DNA of 64,000 nucleotides from Nocardia suismassiliense (GCF_900269665.1 NZ_LT985361.1:236557-300556); one strand, 5' to 3'. Positions 35,253 through 44,209 are shown, counted from the stretch's first letter. The notes: generated by a model not told the origin, from the sequence alone. A program made the numbers and translations.

Positions 35253-36170
35253 GTGACGCGGCGCGGGTGGGCGCTGTTCCTCGCGATGGGTCTGATCTGG
35301 GGCGTGCCCTACGCCATGATCCGGATCGCGGTCGAGGACTTCGACCCGGTGGTCGTCGCGTTCGCCAGGACATTGCTCGGTGCGCTGGTGCTGTTGCCGA
35401 TCGCGGTGTACACCAACGCCTTGGCTCCGGTGTTCCGGCGCTGGCGGCCGCTGTTGCTGTACACGGTCGCCGAGATCGTCGGGCCGTGGTTCTTCATCGG
35501 GTACGCGGAGACCACGCTGCACAGTTCGACCGTCGGGCTGCTGATCGCCGCGACGCCGTTGATCGCGGTGGTCCTCGTGACCAAACTCGGCCACGACCGC
35601 TTCGACCGGCGCAGGCTGACCGGGCTGCTGATCGGGTTCGCCGGGGTGGCCACGCTGGTCGGCCTCGATATCGACCTGTCCAGCCCCGCCGCCCTCGGCG
35701 CGATCGCGTTGACCACCATCGGTTACGCGGTCGGCCCGATCGTCATCAACCGGTCGCTGGCCGACCTGCCACCGCTGGGCGTGGTGACCGCCTCGCTGAT
35801 CATCGCCGCCGTGGTCTACGCACCGTTCGCCGCCTTGCGCAGGCCGGCCAGCTATCCCGCCGACGCCACCCTGTCGGTACTCGGCCTCGCGCTGATCTGC
35901 ACGGCCGCCGCGTTCCTGTTGTTCTTCGCGCTCATCTCCGAGGTGGGCCCGGCCCGGGCGACGGTGATCACCTACATCAATCCCGCGGTGGCCATCGTGC
36001 TAGGCGTCGCGGCGCTCGGCGAACCGCTCACCGCCGGCATGGCGATCGGCTTCCCGCTGGTGATCCTCGGCTCCATCCTGGGCACCGCGCGCAGTCGCGA
36101 GAAACCGGAGGAGGCGCTGTGCACCACCCCCGCGGCGCCGGAAGCGGCGGTCCACTTACCTGAGAGGTAA
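35253..36170 (+). CDS. EamA/DMT family transporter
   Basis: A 305-residue membrane protein with ten predicted spans and two EamA repeats: MGLIWGVPYAMIRIAV with FARTLLGALVLLPIA in the first, and LALICTAAAFLLFFALISEVGPARATVITYINP with GVAALGEPLT in the second. Members export amino acids, metabolites or drugs. GTG 35253 follows GAGGGGCGG. It lies after the arginase gene on the same strand, so it could export a product of that locus (inference). Confidence 0.9.
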   Translation: MTRRGWALFLAMGLIWGVPYAMIRIAVEDFDPVVVAFARTLLGALVLLPIAVYTNALAPVFRRWRPLLLYTVAEIVGPWFFIGYAETTLHSSTVGLLIAATPLIAVVLVTKLGHDRFDRRRLTGLLIGFAGVATLVGLDIDLSSPAALGAIALTTIGYAVGPIVINRSLADLPPLGVVTASLIIAAVVYAPFAALRRPASYPADATLSVLGLALICTAAAFLLFFALISEVGPARATVITYINPAVAIVLGVAALGEPLTAGMAIGFPLVILGSILGTARSREKPEEALCTTPAAPEAAVHLPER

Positions 36171-36207
36171 TCGACGGCGTCCATCCGCGCACCCAGAATG
36201 GTGTCGC

Positions 36208-36228
36208 GCCGCCTCGACCGGAGGCGGC
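36208..36228 (+). terminator. Hairpin after the EamA gene
   Basis: Eight-base perfect stem (GCCGCCTC at 36208-36215, GAGGCGGC at 36221-36228) with a GACCG loop, between the transporter stop and the SnoaL start. Confidence 0.5.
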
Positions 36229-36250
36229 AGCGAGATCGGAAGGATCGGCC

Positions 36251-36691
36251 GTGACGTCGACGACCAGCACAACCACCCACGCCGTGGTAGCGGAACTGTT
36301 GCGCCGCATCGGTTCCGGCGACGCCGACGCGATCGCCGAGCTGTACGCCGACGAGGTGGACTGGAAACTGGATTGGCCGGACGCCGAGCACGGCCGCGCC
36401 GCGACACCCTGGATCCGGCACCGCTCGACCGGCGCCGAGTCCGCCGTGCACTTCCGCGCGATCGCCGAGCACCATGTGCCCGAGCAGGCGGCGACCGAGA
36501 TCGAACGCGTCCTCGTCGACGGCGACCACGCGGTAGTGCTCGGCGAGATCCGGCAGACCGCGCGCAGCACCGGCCGCTCCTACCGTGCCCGCTTCGCGCT
36601 GCATCTGACCGTCGAGGCGGGCTCGATCACCAGGCATCACGTCTACGAGGACAGCCTCGCCGTCGCGCAAGCCTTCGAGGCCGACGACTGA
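36251..36691 (+). CDS. SnoaL/NTF2-like protein
   Basis: A 146-residue cone-shaped alpha+beta domain of the SnoaL/NTF2 superfamily: helix AVVAELLRRIGSGDADAIAELYADEVDWKL, then strands with VHFRAIAEHHVPEQAATEIERVLVDGDHAVVLGE and a C-terminal HHVYEDSLAVAQAF. Such proteins are isomerases, cyclases or ligand-binding domains. GGAAGGA precedes the GTG start. No catalytic residue can be assigned. Confidence 0.85.
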   Translation: MTSTTSTTTHAVVAELLRRIGSGDADAIAELYADEVDWKLDWPDAEHGRAATPWIRHRSTGAESAVHFRAIAEHHVPEQAATEIERVLVDGDHAVVLGEIRQTARSTGRSYRARFALHLTVEAGSITRHHVYEDSLAVAQAFEADD

Positions 36692-36706
36692 CAACCCTCG
36701 CTCGAT

Positions 36707-37375
36707 ATGGATGATGTTGGGGTGGCAGGAAATCCGAGCACCCCGGCAGACATGGACCGCACCCGTGACGCCTACGACGGCATCGCGGAGATCTATACGG
36801 AATTCGTCGAGAACCACCTGGCCGGCCAGCCGCACGACCGCGCCATGTTGGCGCTGTTCGCGGAACTGTTGCAGGCCAACGGTTCCGGTGCCGTCGCCGA
36901 CATCGGCTGCGGACCGGGTCGGCTCACCGCGCACCTGCACACCCTCGGTGTGCCTGCCTTCGGCATCGATCTGTCGCCGGAGATGATCGACATCGCGAAG
37001 CGCCGGTATCCGGAGCTGTCCTTCCACGAGGGCACGATGGAACACCTGGCCCTGGCCGACGCTTCGTTGCGCGGGCTCGTCGCGTGGTACTCGATCATTC
37101 ATCTTCCGCCGGAACGCGTCCCGGATGTGTTGGCCGAGTTCAATCGGGTATTAGCGGTGCAAGGGCACGCGTTGCTGGCATTCTTCGCGACCGACACCCC
37201 CGACGCGGTAGAAGCGTTCGACCACAAGGTGACTCGCGCCTACCGGTGGGCACCGGAGCGGCTTGCCGCATTGTTGCGGGACGCCGGGTTCACGGTGCAC
37301 ACGCGGATGGTCCGGGAGCCGGATCCGGGCGAGCGCTTCCTACAGGGTTACTTACTGGCAGTAAAGGTTCGCTGA
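36707..37375 (+). CDS. Class I SAM-dependent methyltransferase
   Basis: A 222-residue methyltransferase. Motif I is VADIGCGPGRLTAHL, motif II GIDLSPEMIDIAKRRY, with a WYSIIHLPPERV motif IV region and a C-terminal AGFTVHTRMVREP. It belongs to the Methyltransf_25/11 group with an unknown small-molecule substrate. The start could also be GTG 36722. The hairpin just after it separates it from the acyltransferase. Confidence 0.9.
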   Translation: MDDVGVAGNPSTPADMDRTRDAYDGIAEIYTEFVENHLAGQPHDRAMLALFAELLQANGSGAVADIGCGPGRLTAHLHTLGVPAFGIDLSPEMIDIAKRRYPELSFHEGTMEHLALADASLRGLVAWYSIIHLPPERVPDVLAEFNRVLAVQGHALLAFFATDTPDAVEAFDHKVTRAYRWAPERLAALLRDAGFTVHTRMVREPDPGERFLQGYLLAVKVR

Positions 37376-37378
37376 AGA

Positions 37379-37397
37379 CCGGGCGGTCACCGCCCGG
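37379..37397 (+). terminator. Hairpin after the methyltransferase gene
   Basis: Eight-base perfect stem (CCGGGCGG at 37379-37386, CCGCCCGG at 37390-37397) with a three-base loop, four bases after the stop codon. Confidence 0.6.
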
Positions 37398-37508
37398 ACC
37401 AGGTAAGTTGGTGGTGTCGCGCAGGATTCATGGCTGCGCGCGGGCCCGCCCGACAACGTGGTCGATTCGTTTGCAACCACACCACTGTCGTCAGGGGGCG
37501 ACCACACC

Positions 37509-38864
37509 ATGGACCTCATCGCACCGATTGATGCCGTCTTCCTCCTCGCCGAATCCCGCGAACACCCGATGCATGTCGGCTCGCTGCAACTCTTCGAGGC
37601 GCCCGAGGACGCCGGGCCCGACTTCGCCCGGCTGACGCACGAGAAGTTGCTGGCGTGCAAGGACATCGACTCGACCTTCCGTAAGCATCCGGCCACCCTG
37701 TTCGGCGCACCGCAGCTGGCCTGGACCAAGGCCGACGACGTCGAACTCGAATACCACGTGCGCCGCCTCGCGGTGCCGCGCCCCGGCCGGCTGGACCAGC
37801 TGGTCGAGCTCGCGTCCGGGTTGCACAGCACCCTGCTCGACCGGCACCGCCCGCTATGGGAGATCTACCTCATCGAGGGCTTGGCCGACGGCCGCTTCGC
37901 CGTCTACTCGAAGATGCACCACGCCCTGATCGACGGCGTCTCCGCACAACGCGTCATCCAGCGGACCTTGACGAACGACCCGGCCGCGACCGAGGCCAAG
38001 GTCCCGTGGAACCTGCCGAGGACGCCGCGCGAACCCGCCGCCGAGTCGAGCAACGGGCTCCGTGGGGCGGCCCGAAACCTGTTGTCGGCGGCCGCATCCG
38101 GGCCCGCGCTCCTGCGGACCGCACGCTCCATCCTGGTCCAGCAGCAGCTGACCATGCCGTTCGAGGCGCCGCGCACCATGTTCAACGTGCCGATCGGCGG
38201 CGCGCGCCGCACCGTGGTCCGGTCCTGGCCGCTGGAGCGGATCAAGCAGGTGAAGAAGGCCACCGGATCGACCATCAACGACGTGGTGCTGAGCATGTCC
38301 GCCGGTGCGCTGCGCGCCTACCTCGCGGAGCGAAACGAGTTGCCGGACAAGCCGTTGATCGCCATGGTGCCGATGTCGCTGCGCAGCGCCGACGACGTGG
38401 AGACCAACGGCGTGAAGGTCGGCGCGGCGCTGTGCAACCTCGGCACCGACGTCGCCGATCCGCTGGAGCGACTGCGGGTGGTGAGCGAGTCGATGCGCAA
38501 GAGCAAGGAGGTGTACGGCTCGCTGTCGAACCTGCAGACGATGGCGTTGTCCGCGCTGATGGTCAGCCCGATCGCGCTCAGCCTGCTGCCCGGCCTCGTC
38601 CCGTTGACCAATCCGCCGTTCAATATCGTCATCTCGAATGTGCCGGGCCCCCGCGAACCCATGTACTGGAACGGTGCTCGCCTCGACGCCACCTACCCGA
38701 TGTCCATCCCGTTCGACGGCCAGGCGGTGAACATCACGCTGACCACCAACGGGGACAATCTCGACTTCGGTCTGGTCGGCTGCCGGCGCAGTGTGCCGGA
38801 ACTCCCCCGCCTGCTCGATCACCTCGAAGACGCGCTGACCGCACTGGAGGAAGCCGCCGTCTGA
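37509..38864 (+). CDS. Wax ester synthase/diacylglycerol O-acyltransferase
   Basis: A 451-residue WS/DGAT. The catalytic motif is HHALIDG (His137, His138, Asp142, Gly143), preceded by PLWEIYLIEGL; the C-terminal half has the NDVVLSM, LIAMVPMSLR and FNIVISNVPGP motifs. The enzyme esterifies acyl-CoA to diacylglycerol or fatty alcohol, forming storage lipid, and is typical of oleaginous mycolata. ATG 37509 starts at the conserved MDLIAPIDA. No adjacent lipid gene, as is usual for these scattered paralogues. Confidence 0.94.
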   Translation: MDLIAPIDAVFLLAESREHPMHVGSLQLFEAPEDAGPDFARLTHEKLLACKDIDSTFRKHPATLFGAPQLAWTKADDVELEYHVRRLAVPRPGRLDQLVELASGLHSTLLDRHRPLWEIYLIEGLADGRFAVYSKMHHALIDGVSAQRVIQRTLTNDPAATEAKVPWNLPRTPREPAAESSNGLRGAARNLLSAAASGPALLRTARSILVQQQLTMPFEAPRTMFNVPIGGARRTVVRSWPLERIKQVKKATGSTINDVVLSMSAGALRAYLAERNELPDKPLIAMVPMSLRSADDVETNGVKVGAALCNLGTDVADPLERLRVVSESMRKSKEVYGSLSNLQTMALSALMVSPIALSLLPGLVPLTNPPFNIVISNVPGPREPMYWNGARLDATYPMSIPFDGQAVNITLTTNGDNLDFGLVGCRRSVPELPRLLDHLEDALTALEEAAV

Positions 38865-38885
38865 AAGAGGTCTGCCGGGCAAAAC

Positions 38886-38899
38886 TAGAACGTGTTACT
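38886..38899. promoter_or_regulatory. KstR-like box (one mismatch)
   Basis: TAGAACGTGTTACT matches the KstR consensus TNNAACNNGTTNNA except for the last base. It is 195 bases before the nitronate monooxygenase-like gene. Confidence 0.45.
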
Positions 38900-39022
38900 G
38901 TCAGATGATGGTGCACAGACCAGTCGAGGAAGCCGCGGCCGTGTCATGGCGATCTCTGCGGCTCGCGGCCGATTCGACGCGTCTGGGTTCGAGCGTGAGC
39001 TCACGGGCACCGCGGACAACTA

Positions 39023-39036
39023 TGTAACTCGTTCTA
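39023..39036. promoter_or_regulatory. KstR-like box (full match)
   Basis: TGTAACTCGTTCTA matches TNNAACNNGTTNNA at every fixed position, 58 bases before the start of the nitronate monooxygenase-like gene. KstR represses sterol and fatty acid catabolic genes in mycobacteria and rhodococci. Confidence 0.5.
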
Positions 39037-39093
39037 GGACAAGCTGCAGCTCGTCGTTCGCGGCGGCGGAGCAGTGAGGGAGACCAGCACGCC

Positions 39094-40218
39094 ATGCGTA
39101 CCGAAATCTGCGAACGGCTCGGGATCGAATTCCCCATCTTCGCGTTCACCCACTGCCGCGACGTGGCGGCCGCGGTCAGCAATGCCGGCGGTCTCGGCGT
39201 GCTCGGTGCGGTCGGTTTCACCGCCGAGGAGCTCGAGGTCGAGCTGGCCTGGCTCGACGAGCACGTGCACGGCGTGTACGGCGTCGACCTGGTGATTCCG
39301 AGCAAGTACGAGGGCCAGGGCATCGACGGCCTGACCCCCGAAGAGCTGGAATCCAAACTGGCGGAACTGGTTCCGAACGGCCACCGGGATTTCGCCGAGA
39401 AGATCCTGGCCGACCACGGTGTGCCCGCACTGCCCGACGGCGAGCGGCACAACCAGCTGCTCGGCTGGACCGCGACCACCGCGGCCCCGCAGGTGGAGGT
39501 GATCCTGCGGCATCCGAAAGCCAAGCTGGTCGCCAACGCGCTGGGCACCCCGCCCGACGACGTGATCAAGCAGGTGCAGGACTCCGGCCGGCTCATCGGC
39601 GCGCTGTGCGGCTCGGTGAAACACGCGCTCAATCACAAGAACGCGGGCCTGGACTTCGTCGTCTGCCAGGGCACCGAGGGTGGCGGGCACTGCGGCGAGA
39701 TCTCCTCGCTGGTGCTGTGGCCGCAGGTGATCGACGCCGTTGGCGACCTGCCGGTGCTCGCGGCGGGCGGCATCGGCAACGGCCGCCAGGTCGCCGCCGC
39801 CATGGCGATGGGCGCGGCGGGCGCGTGGACCGGTTCGCTGTGGCTGACCGTCGAGGAGGCCAATGTGCCGCCCGCGCAGATGCAGACCTACATCGACGCG
39901 TCCAGCCACGACACCGTGCGCTCGCGGTCGTGGACCGGCAAGCCGTGCCGCATGCTGCGCAACGACTGGACCGACGCCTGGGAGCAGGCCGACACCCCCG
40001 ACCCGCTGCCCATGCCGCTGCAGATGATGGTGGCGCTGGACGGCGTCAAACGCGGGCACCGCTACCCGGAGGCGGCCAAGGACGTGAACTTCAATCCGGT
40101 CGGTCAGGTGGTCGGCATGATGACCAAGGTCGAGCGCTCCGCCGACGTGGTGAATCGGCTGATCCAGGAGTACGTCGAATCCTGCGACCGGCTCAACAAA
40201 CTCAACGGCGGGCTGTAG
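39094..40218 (+). CDS. Nitronate monooxygenase-like flavoprotein
   Basis: A 374-residue FMN-binding TIM-barrel protein of the NPD/2-nitropropane dioxygenase family. Visible blocks: EFPIFAFTHCRDVAAAVSNAGGLGVLG at the N terminus, FVVCQGTEGGGHCGEISS (phosphate/FMN loop) and VLAAGGIGNGRQVAAAMAMGAAGAWTGS. Length and the FAFTHCRDV start resemble the longer mycobacterial NPD paralogues. Several relatives act in steroid catabolism rather than on nitroalkanes. GAGGGAG lies upstream. Two KstR-like boxes in the 229-base gap before it suggest sterol-linked control. Confidence 0.9.
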   Translation: MRTEICERLGIEFPIFAFTHCRDVAAAVSNAGGLGVLGAVGFTAEELEVELAWLDEHVHGVYGVDLVIPSKYEGQGIDGLTPEELESKLAELVPNGHRDFAEKILADHGVPALPDGERHNQLLGWTATTAAPQVEVILRHPKAKLVANALGTPPDDVIKQVQDSGRLIGALCGSVKHALNHKNAGLDFVVCQGTEGGGHCGEISSLVLWPQVIDAVGDLPVLAAGGIGNGRQVAAAMAMGAAGAWTGSLWLTVEEANVPPAQMQTYIDASSHDTVRSRSWTGKPCRMLRNDWTDAWEQADTPDPLPMPLQMMVALDGVKRGHRYPEAAKDVNFNPVGQVVGMMTKVERSADVVNRLIQEYVESCDRLNKLNGGL

Positions 40219-41181
40219 TCACTCCAGCCAGCCTTTTTCACGCAGCACCGGGTCGGTGATGCCGCCGGCGCAGGCGAGCTGGTCGGTATCCCACCCGGCC
40301 AGCTCGGCCCCGTTCGCATAGACGGACTGGAAGAACTCGAGCGCGGCGCCGACCGGGTCGGCGGTCGCGCGGGCGGCGTCGTACGGGTAGTACGCCGAGT
40401 GGCCCGCGCCCGCGGTGATCCAGTGGGCCCCCGCGGGGGTCAGCGCACGGTCGGCCAGCCCGGGGGGCTCGGGTGCGGTGTAGGAGTAGAACGTCGGCTC
40501 CGGCACCTTGTCGTCGCCGAACCAGAAGCCGGAGCTGATCACCTCGCGCGAGTACGCCTCGCGGGTCACCGAATCCACCGTGTCGGGCAGTTCGATGTGC
40601 CGCGGCGAGAACCGCTGCACCGCGATATCGAAGGTGTGCCAGAACAATTGGACCGGGCTGATCTTGCCGGAGAAGGTCGCGCTGAACTCCTCGAGCACCC
40701 GGCCGACCTGACTCTGCACCTGAAAAGCGTGGCGCGCCTTGTCCGGATCGTAGTCACGGTGCTCGTCGTCGTCCTCGAACGGCCGGTGCGCGTCCGGTAG
40801 ATCGAACGGATTCGGGTGCGCCAGCACGACATCCACGTCCAGGTCGCGCAGGCCGTTGCGCACAGCGCCGTAGAAGGTGGCCACCGACTGGTCGACCAGG
40901 TCGATCTCAACCTGGGTGCCCTGATCGGTAGCGATCCGCAGCACGTGATCGAAGAAGTCGAACGCGCAGGTGAAGACCGGTCCATTGCGGGCGGAGCCGA
41001 GCGGGACGGTGGTCCAGCCGCGCGCGGTGAGCCGGTAGGTCATGTGCCACCAGTGGTTGCGCCGGACCCCTTTGGCCAGCGCCACCTTGCCGACGATCTG
41101 GGCGAAGCGGTGCAGGGTCTCCTTGGTCGGCCGCCAGGAGTCCAGGGGAATCGCGGGCAACGGCTCGAATGGCACGGTCAT
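40219..41181 (-). CDS. DUF5996-family protein
   Basis: A 320-residue cytoplasmic protein. Features such as PLDSWRPTKETLHRFAQIVGKVAL, NHWWHMTYRLTARGWTT, FDFFDHVLRIAT and AGAGHSAYYPYD match a family of uncharacterised proteins common in actinobacteria and proteobacteria (DUF5996). Function is unknown. Its stop abuts the stop of the upstream convergent gene with no gap. ATG 41181 is chosen since the upstream extension runs through the GntR-type operator. Confidence 0.8.
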   Translation of the reverse strand: MTVPFEPLPAIPLDSWRPTKETLHRFAQIVGKVALAKGVRRNHWWHMTYRLTARGWTTVPLGSARNGPVFTCAFDFFDHVLRIATDQGTQVEIDLVDQSVATFYGAVRNGLRDLDVDVVLAHPNPFDLPDAHRPFEDDDEHRDYDPDKARHAFQVQSQVGRVLEEFSATFSGKISPVQLFWHTFDIAVQRFSPRHIELPDTVDSVTREAYSREVISSGFWFGDDKVPEPTFYSYTAPEPPGLADRALTPAGAHWITAGAGHSAYYPYDAARATADPVGAALEFFQSVYANGAELAGWDTDQLACAGGITDPVLREKGWLE

Positions 41182-41223
41182 GCCGAAAACGGTACGCCGT
41201 CGCGTCCGCCGCCAGCTCGGCTG

Positions 41224-41246
41224 CACTGTCTCAGACAGTGTAGACT
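41224..41246 (+). promoter_or_regulatory. GntR-type operator site 1 and -10 element
   Basis: A perfect eight-base inverted repeat around one base: CACTGTCT and AGACAGTG at 41224-41240, followed at once by TAGACT (41241-41246), a good -10. It lies 60 bases upstream of the SRPBCC gene. The core CTGTCTCAGACAG recurs before the neighbouring kinase, regulator and DoxX-like genes. Confidence 0.75.
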
Positions 41247-41305
41247 TCGCAAGCGTCGGCGGCCGCGCCGTCGATCGCCGCCGTAGCAGCACGAGGAGTA
41301 TCCCC

Positions 41306-41899
41306 ATGACGCCCTGGATCATTGCCGCCGCCATCTTGTTCGTCCTCGGCCTCGCCGGAGTGGCCGTGCTGATCGGGTTGCGACGCTCGGCCAAGACCAC
41401 GCTCGCCGGTGGCGGCAGCTCGCTAACGCCGGTGCGCGCCGACAAACTCCAGCGTTTTGTGGAGAGCAAAGCGGGCTTCGTGGTCACCACCGCGCACACC
41501 TTCGACGCGTCACCGGAGCGGGTCTGGGCCGCCCTCGATACCAACGGGTTCTTCTCCTGGTTGCCGCTGATCAACGGCATGCGCTACCCCGACCAGGATC
41601 GCGGCGTCGGCGCCACCCGCGTCTTCGACGGCTTTCTGGTCGCCGGCGCCGAACAGGTCGTCGCCAGGGAGGAGGGGCACCGGCTCGCGCTGACCGCGAC
41701 CACCTCCTCGGTGCCGTTCGCCGTCAAGTCGATCGCCGAGCAATACGTGCTGAGCCCAACGGATTCCGGCGCGACCACCCTCACCTGGACGCTGGCCGTA
41801 CAGCCGCGCCTCGGCTGGCTGCTGCCGTATCGGCTGTTCGCCCCGCTGGCCCGGCCGTTCGCGCGGTGGAGTCTGCGCGGGCTCGCCAGCCGCCTCTGA
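41306..41899 (+). CDS. Membrane-anchored SRPBCC (START-like) protein
   Basis: A 197-residue protein. The first 25 residues form a membrane span (WIIAAAILFVLGLAGVAVLIGL), followed by a SRPBCC domain: VTTAHTFDASPERVWAALDTNGFFSWLPLINGMRY, GATRVFDGFLVAGAEQV and TTLTWTLAVQPRLGWLLP. Such domains bind hydrophobic ligands such as lipids or quinones. GAGGAG at 41293-41298 precedes the ATG. The upstream operator places it in the same regulon as the two ABC1 proteins, which act on isoprenoid or lipid metabolism in other organisms. Confidence 0.87.
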   Translation: MTPWIIAAAILFVLGLAGVAVLIGLRRSAKTTLAGGGSSLTPVRADKLQRFVESKAGFVVTTAHTFDASPERVWAALDTNGFFSWLPLINGMRYPDQDRGVGATRVFDGFLVAGAEQVVAREEGHRLALTATTSSVPFAVKSIAEQYVLSPTDSGATTLTWTLAVQPRLGWLLPYRLFAPLARPFARWSLRGLASRL

Positions 41900-41902
41900 C
41901 GA

Positions 41903-43240
41903 TCAGGCCGCGGCGCCGTCCTCGCCGAAACCGGGCAGCCAGCGCGCGACCAGCTCGACGAACGGTCCTTCCGCGTCGAGCTGGGCGCACACCCCGACGA
42001 CGCCGGCGAAGACCCGGCCGAGCATGGCCAGCTCCGGAATCTCGGCGGGCGCCTTGACCGCCCTGGTGTTGGCCAGCGACACATTTTTCATGTCCAGGGC
42101 ACGAGCGGTGTGCCCCTGCAACAGTTCTCGGCTGATGTGCACGCTCTCGCCACTGATCTGCGACACGATCGGCGCGACCAGCCGCTCGATCGGGCCGAGC
42201 TCCAGCGCGTGGCCCGGCCGCACGAAACCGTTGTCGCGCAGCACGATTGCCAGCTGTTCGTAGTCTTCGCGCACCGCGCAGCGAGCCAGCTCCCCGATCA
42301 CCGGCGGAAGGCCTTCCGGCAGTGCGATGGACGCGCCGAAGTCGATGATCCCGAGCCGCCCGTCGTCGAGCAGCTGGAAGTTGCCCGGATGCGGATCGCA
42401 ATGCAGGTACCCGGCCCGGACCGGCGAGGACAACGAGAATTCGACGAGCAGGCGTCCCGCCCGATCGCGCTGTTCCTTGGTGCCGTCGGCGATGATCGCG
42501 GCCAGCGGCGTTGCCTGCATCCATTCCGAGACAAGCACTTTCGGTGCGCTGGCGATCACTCTCGGCACCTGGAAGGCCGGATCACCGGCGAAAACCTTAG
42601 CGAAGCGGCGCTGGTGATCGGCCTCGATCCGGTAGTCGAGCTCGTCGGCGGTGCGGTCGATGAACTCCGCGATCAACGCCTTGGTATCCGCACCCGGCAT
42701 CATGAGACCGAAAGCGCCGGAGAACATCTGGAGCATCTTCAGGTCCGACATCAGGGCCGTGTCGGCGCCCGGGTACTGCACCTTCACCGCGACGGTGCGC
42801 CCGTCGCGCCAGACGGCGCGGTGCACCTGCCCGATGCTGGCCGCGGCGACCGGCTTGTCGTCGAACTCGGTGAAGCGTTCGCGCCAGCGGGAGCCGAGTT
42901 GTTCGGCGAGCATGCGGTGCACGGAGCTGGTCGGCATCGGTGGCGCCTGCGACTGCAGCTTGGTGAGCGCGTCGCGGTAGCGGTCGGCGAAGCGGGGCGG
43001 AATGCTGGCCTCGGCCACGCTCAGGGCCTGGCCGAGTTTCATCGCGCCGCCCTTGAGTTCGCCGAGCACAGCAAACATCTGGTCGGCGGCCTTGTCGATG
43101 AGCTCGTCGTCGAGTTCGTCGCGGGACGCGCCGGTCATCATCGCGCGCCCGGTCGCGGTGACCCGGCGGGCCATGATGCTCATCGGCAGGCCGGCCAACT
43201 TCGCCGACCGCGCCAACCCGTTACGCCTGCTGCCTGCCAT
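41903..43240 (-). CDS. ABC1/AarF (UbiB-like) atypical kinase, paralogue 1
   Basis: A 445-residue member of the ABC1/ADCK/UbiB family. It has the signature KLGQ motif (68-71), the Ala-rich nucleotide loop AAAS (132-135) in place of a Gly-rich loop, catalytic-type Lys153 in VAVKVQYP, DPHPGN (282-287) and DFG (300-302). No C-terminal membrane helices are evident, unlike UbiB. Homologues support isoprenoid-quinone or other lipid metabolism. It is head-to-head within the operon cluster with a GntR gene and has the CTGTCCCAGACAG palindrome 38 bases upstream. Confidence 0.93.
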   Translation of the reverse strand: MAGSRRNGLARSAKLAGLPMSIMARRVTATGRAMMTGASRDELDDELIDKAADQMFAVLGELKGGAMKLGQALSVAEASIPPRFADRYRDALTKLQSQAPPMPTSSVHRMLAEQLGSRWRERFTEFDDKPVAAASIGQVHRAVWRDGRTVAVKVQYPGADTALMSDLKMLQMFSGAFGLMMPGADTKALIAEFIDRTADELDYRIEADHQRRFAKVFAGDPAFQVPRVIASAPKVLVSEWMQATPLAAIIADGTKEQRDRAGRLLVEFSLSSPVRAGYLHCDPHPGNFQLLDDGRLGIIDFGASIALPEGLPPVIGELARCAVREDYEQLAIVLRDNGFVRPGHALELGPIERLVAPIVSQISGESVHISRELLQGHTARALDMKNVSLANTRAVKAPAEIPELAMLGRVFAGVVGVCAQLDAEGPFVELVARWLPGFGEDGAAA

Positions 43241-43269
43241 GGTTCCCTCGCTTCGTTGCGTGCCATTTC

Positions 43270-43290
43270 AGCCTATTCTGTCTGGGACAG
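43270..43290 (-). promoter_or_regulatory. GntR-type operator site 2 and -10 element
   Basis: On the minus strand CTGTCCCAGACAG (43290-43278) is followed two bases later by TAGGCT (43275-43270). The layout is the same as at site 1, in the promoter of the first ABC1 gene. Confidence 0.7.
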
Positions 43291-43380
43291 TGAGGCAATG
43301 GGGCAATACGGCCGCATGAGTCGCATCGACCCGTGCGAAACAGCAAGGGATATCGGGACTGCGGGGCGGGAAGGTCGCCG

Positions 43381-44157
43381 TCAGGCGGTCGCCGCGTGCC
43401 CGTTGTCGGCGTGCCCGTGCGTCGCGCCGACCAGCTCGTCGAAGCGCAGGATCCCCCGCCCGTGGTACACCCCGAACAGACCCTCGACCAGCGCGCCCTG
43501 CGCGTCGGACGGGCCGGACCCGGAGTCCCACACCGCCGCGAGCGCCCGCCAGACCAGCACGTGCAGGTCCGGCGCGCCCGCGAAGAACGCCTCGACCGCC
43601 TCCGGCACCTCGAGCACCATCTCGCCGACCGAGTTCATGATGGCCCGCTGCATGGTGAGCCCGAGCGCGGTGAGCAGCCTGCGGACCAGCCCGACCTCGA
43701 TGGCCAGGATCTGGCGCAGGTCCGGATCGTCCTGTCGGGCAATGGCTTCCAGCTTGTCGATCTCCGCCTTGAGCACGGCCTGATCGATGGCCTGCTCGCT
43801 GCCGGTGTAGGCGAGCAGCGTCTCCATCACGATGCCGCGCTCGACATCGACGATGTCGCGGAACATCTCGGTCGCGACCTCGGGCATCGGAATCGAGAAC
43901 CGGAACAGCTGCCGGTACACGTCGACGCCACCGGCCTCGCGCACATCGCGGATGGTGAAACCCTTGCCGCGGCGCGCCTCGACGAATCCGTTCGTCTCCA
44001 GCCGTCCCAGCGTCAGCTGCGCGGTCGCCCGGTTCATGTCGAACTCTTCGGCCACCTGCCGCACGGACGGCATGAGATCCCCCGGCTGATACTCCCCCGC
44101 GGCAACCCGGCGTGCCAACTCATCGGCAACGTCGGCGACTACCGTCTGGGATCCCAT
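43381..44157 (-). CDS. GntR family regulator with helical FadR-like domain
   Basis: A 258-residue regulator. The N-terminal winged helix reads VADELARRVAAGEYQPGDLMPSVRQVAEEFDMNRATAQLTLGRLETNGFVEARRGKGFTI when split at its helices, a clear GntR HTH. Residues 85-230 are all-helical and resemble FadR/FCD-type ligand domains, without the obvious His metal triad. ATG 44157 has GAAAGG at good spacing; GTG 44166 overlaps that site. It probably binds the repeated CTGTCCCAGACAG palindrome and controls its own gene, both kinases, the SRPBCC gene and the DoxX-like gene (inference). Confidence 0.9.
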   Translation of the reverse strand: MGSQTVVADVADELARRVAAGEYQPGDLMPSVRQVAEEFDMNRATAQLTLGRLETNGFVEARRGKGFTIRDVREAGGVDVYRQLFRFSIPMPEVATEMFRDIVDVERGIVMETLLAYTGSEQAIDQAVLKAEIDKLEAIARQDDPDLRQILAIEVGLVRRLLTALGLTMQRAIMNSVGEMVLEVPEAVEAFFAGAPDLHVLVWRALAAVWDSGSGPSDAQGALVEGLFGVYHGRGILRFDELVGATHGHADNGHAATA

Positions 44158-44187
44158 CGAAGTCACCTTTCGACTACGTTCGAATAC

Positions 44188-44200
44188 GTCCCAGACAGTC
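44188..44200. promoter_or_regulatory. GntR-type operator site 3
   Basis: GTCCCAGACAGTC is an incomplete copy of the shared palindrome (left arm GTC, right arm GAC intact), 31 bases before the GntR start, in the 106-base gap between that gene and the second ABC1 gene. Confidence 0.6.
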
Positions 44201-44209
44201 TAAGGCCTA

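Noticed and set aside
44142..44154. CCGTCTGGGATCC as a further GntR operator
   Set aside because: Only nine of 13 bases agree with the palindrome, it is inside the regulator coding sequence, and the dyad symmetry is lost.
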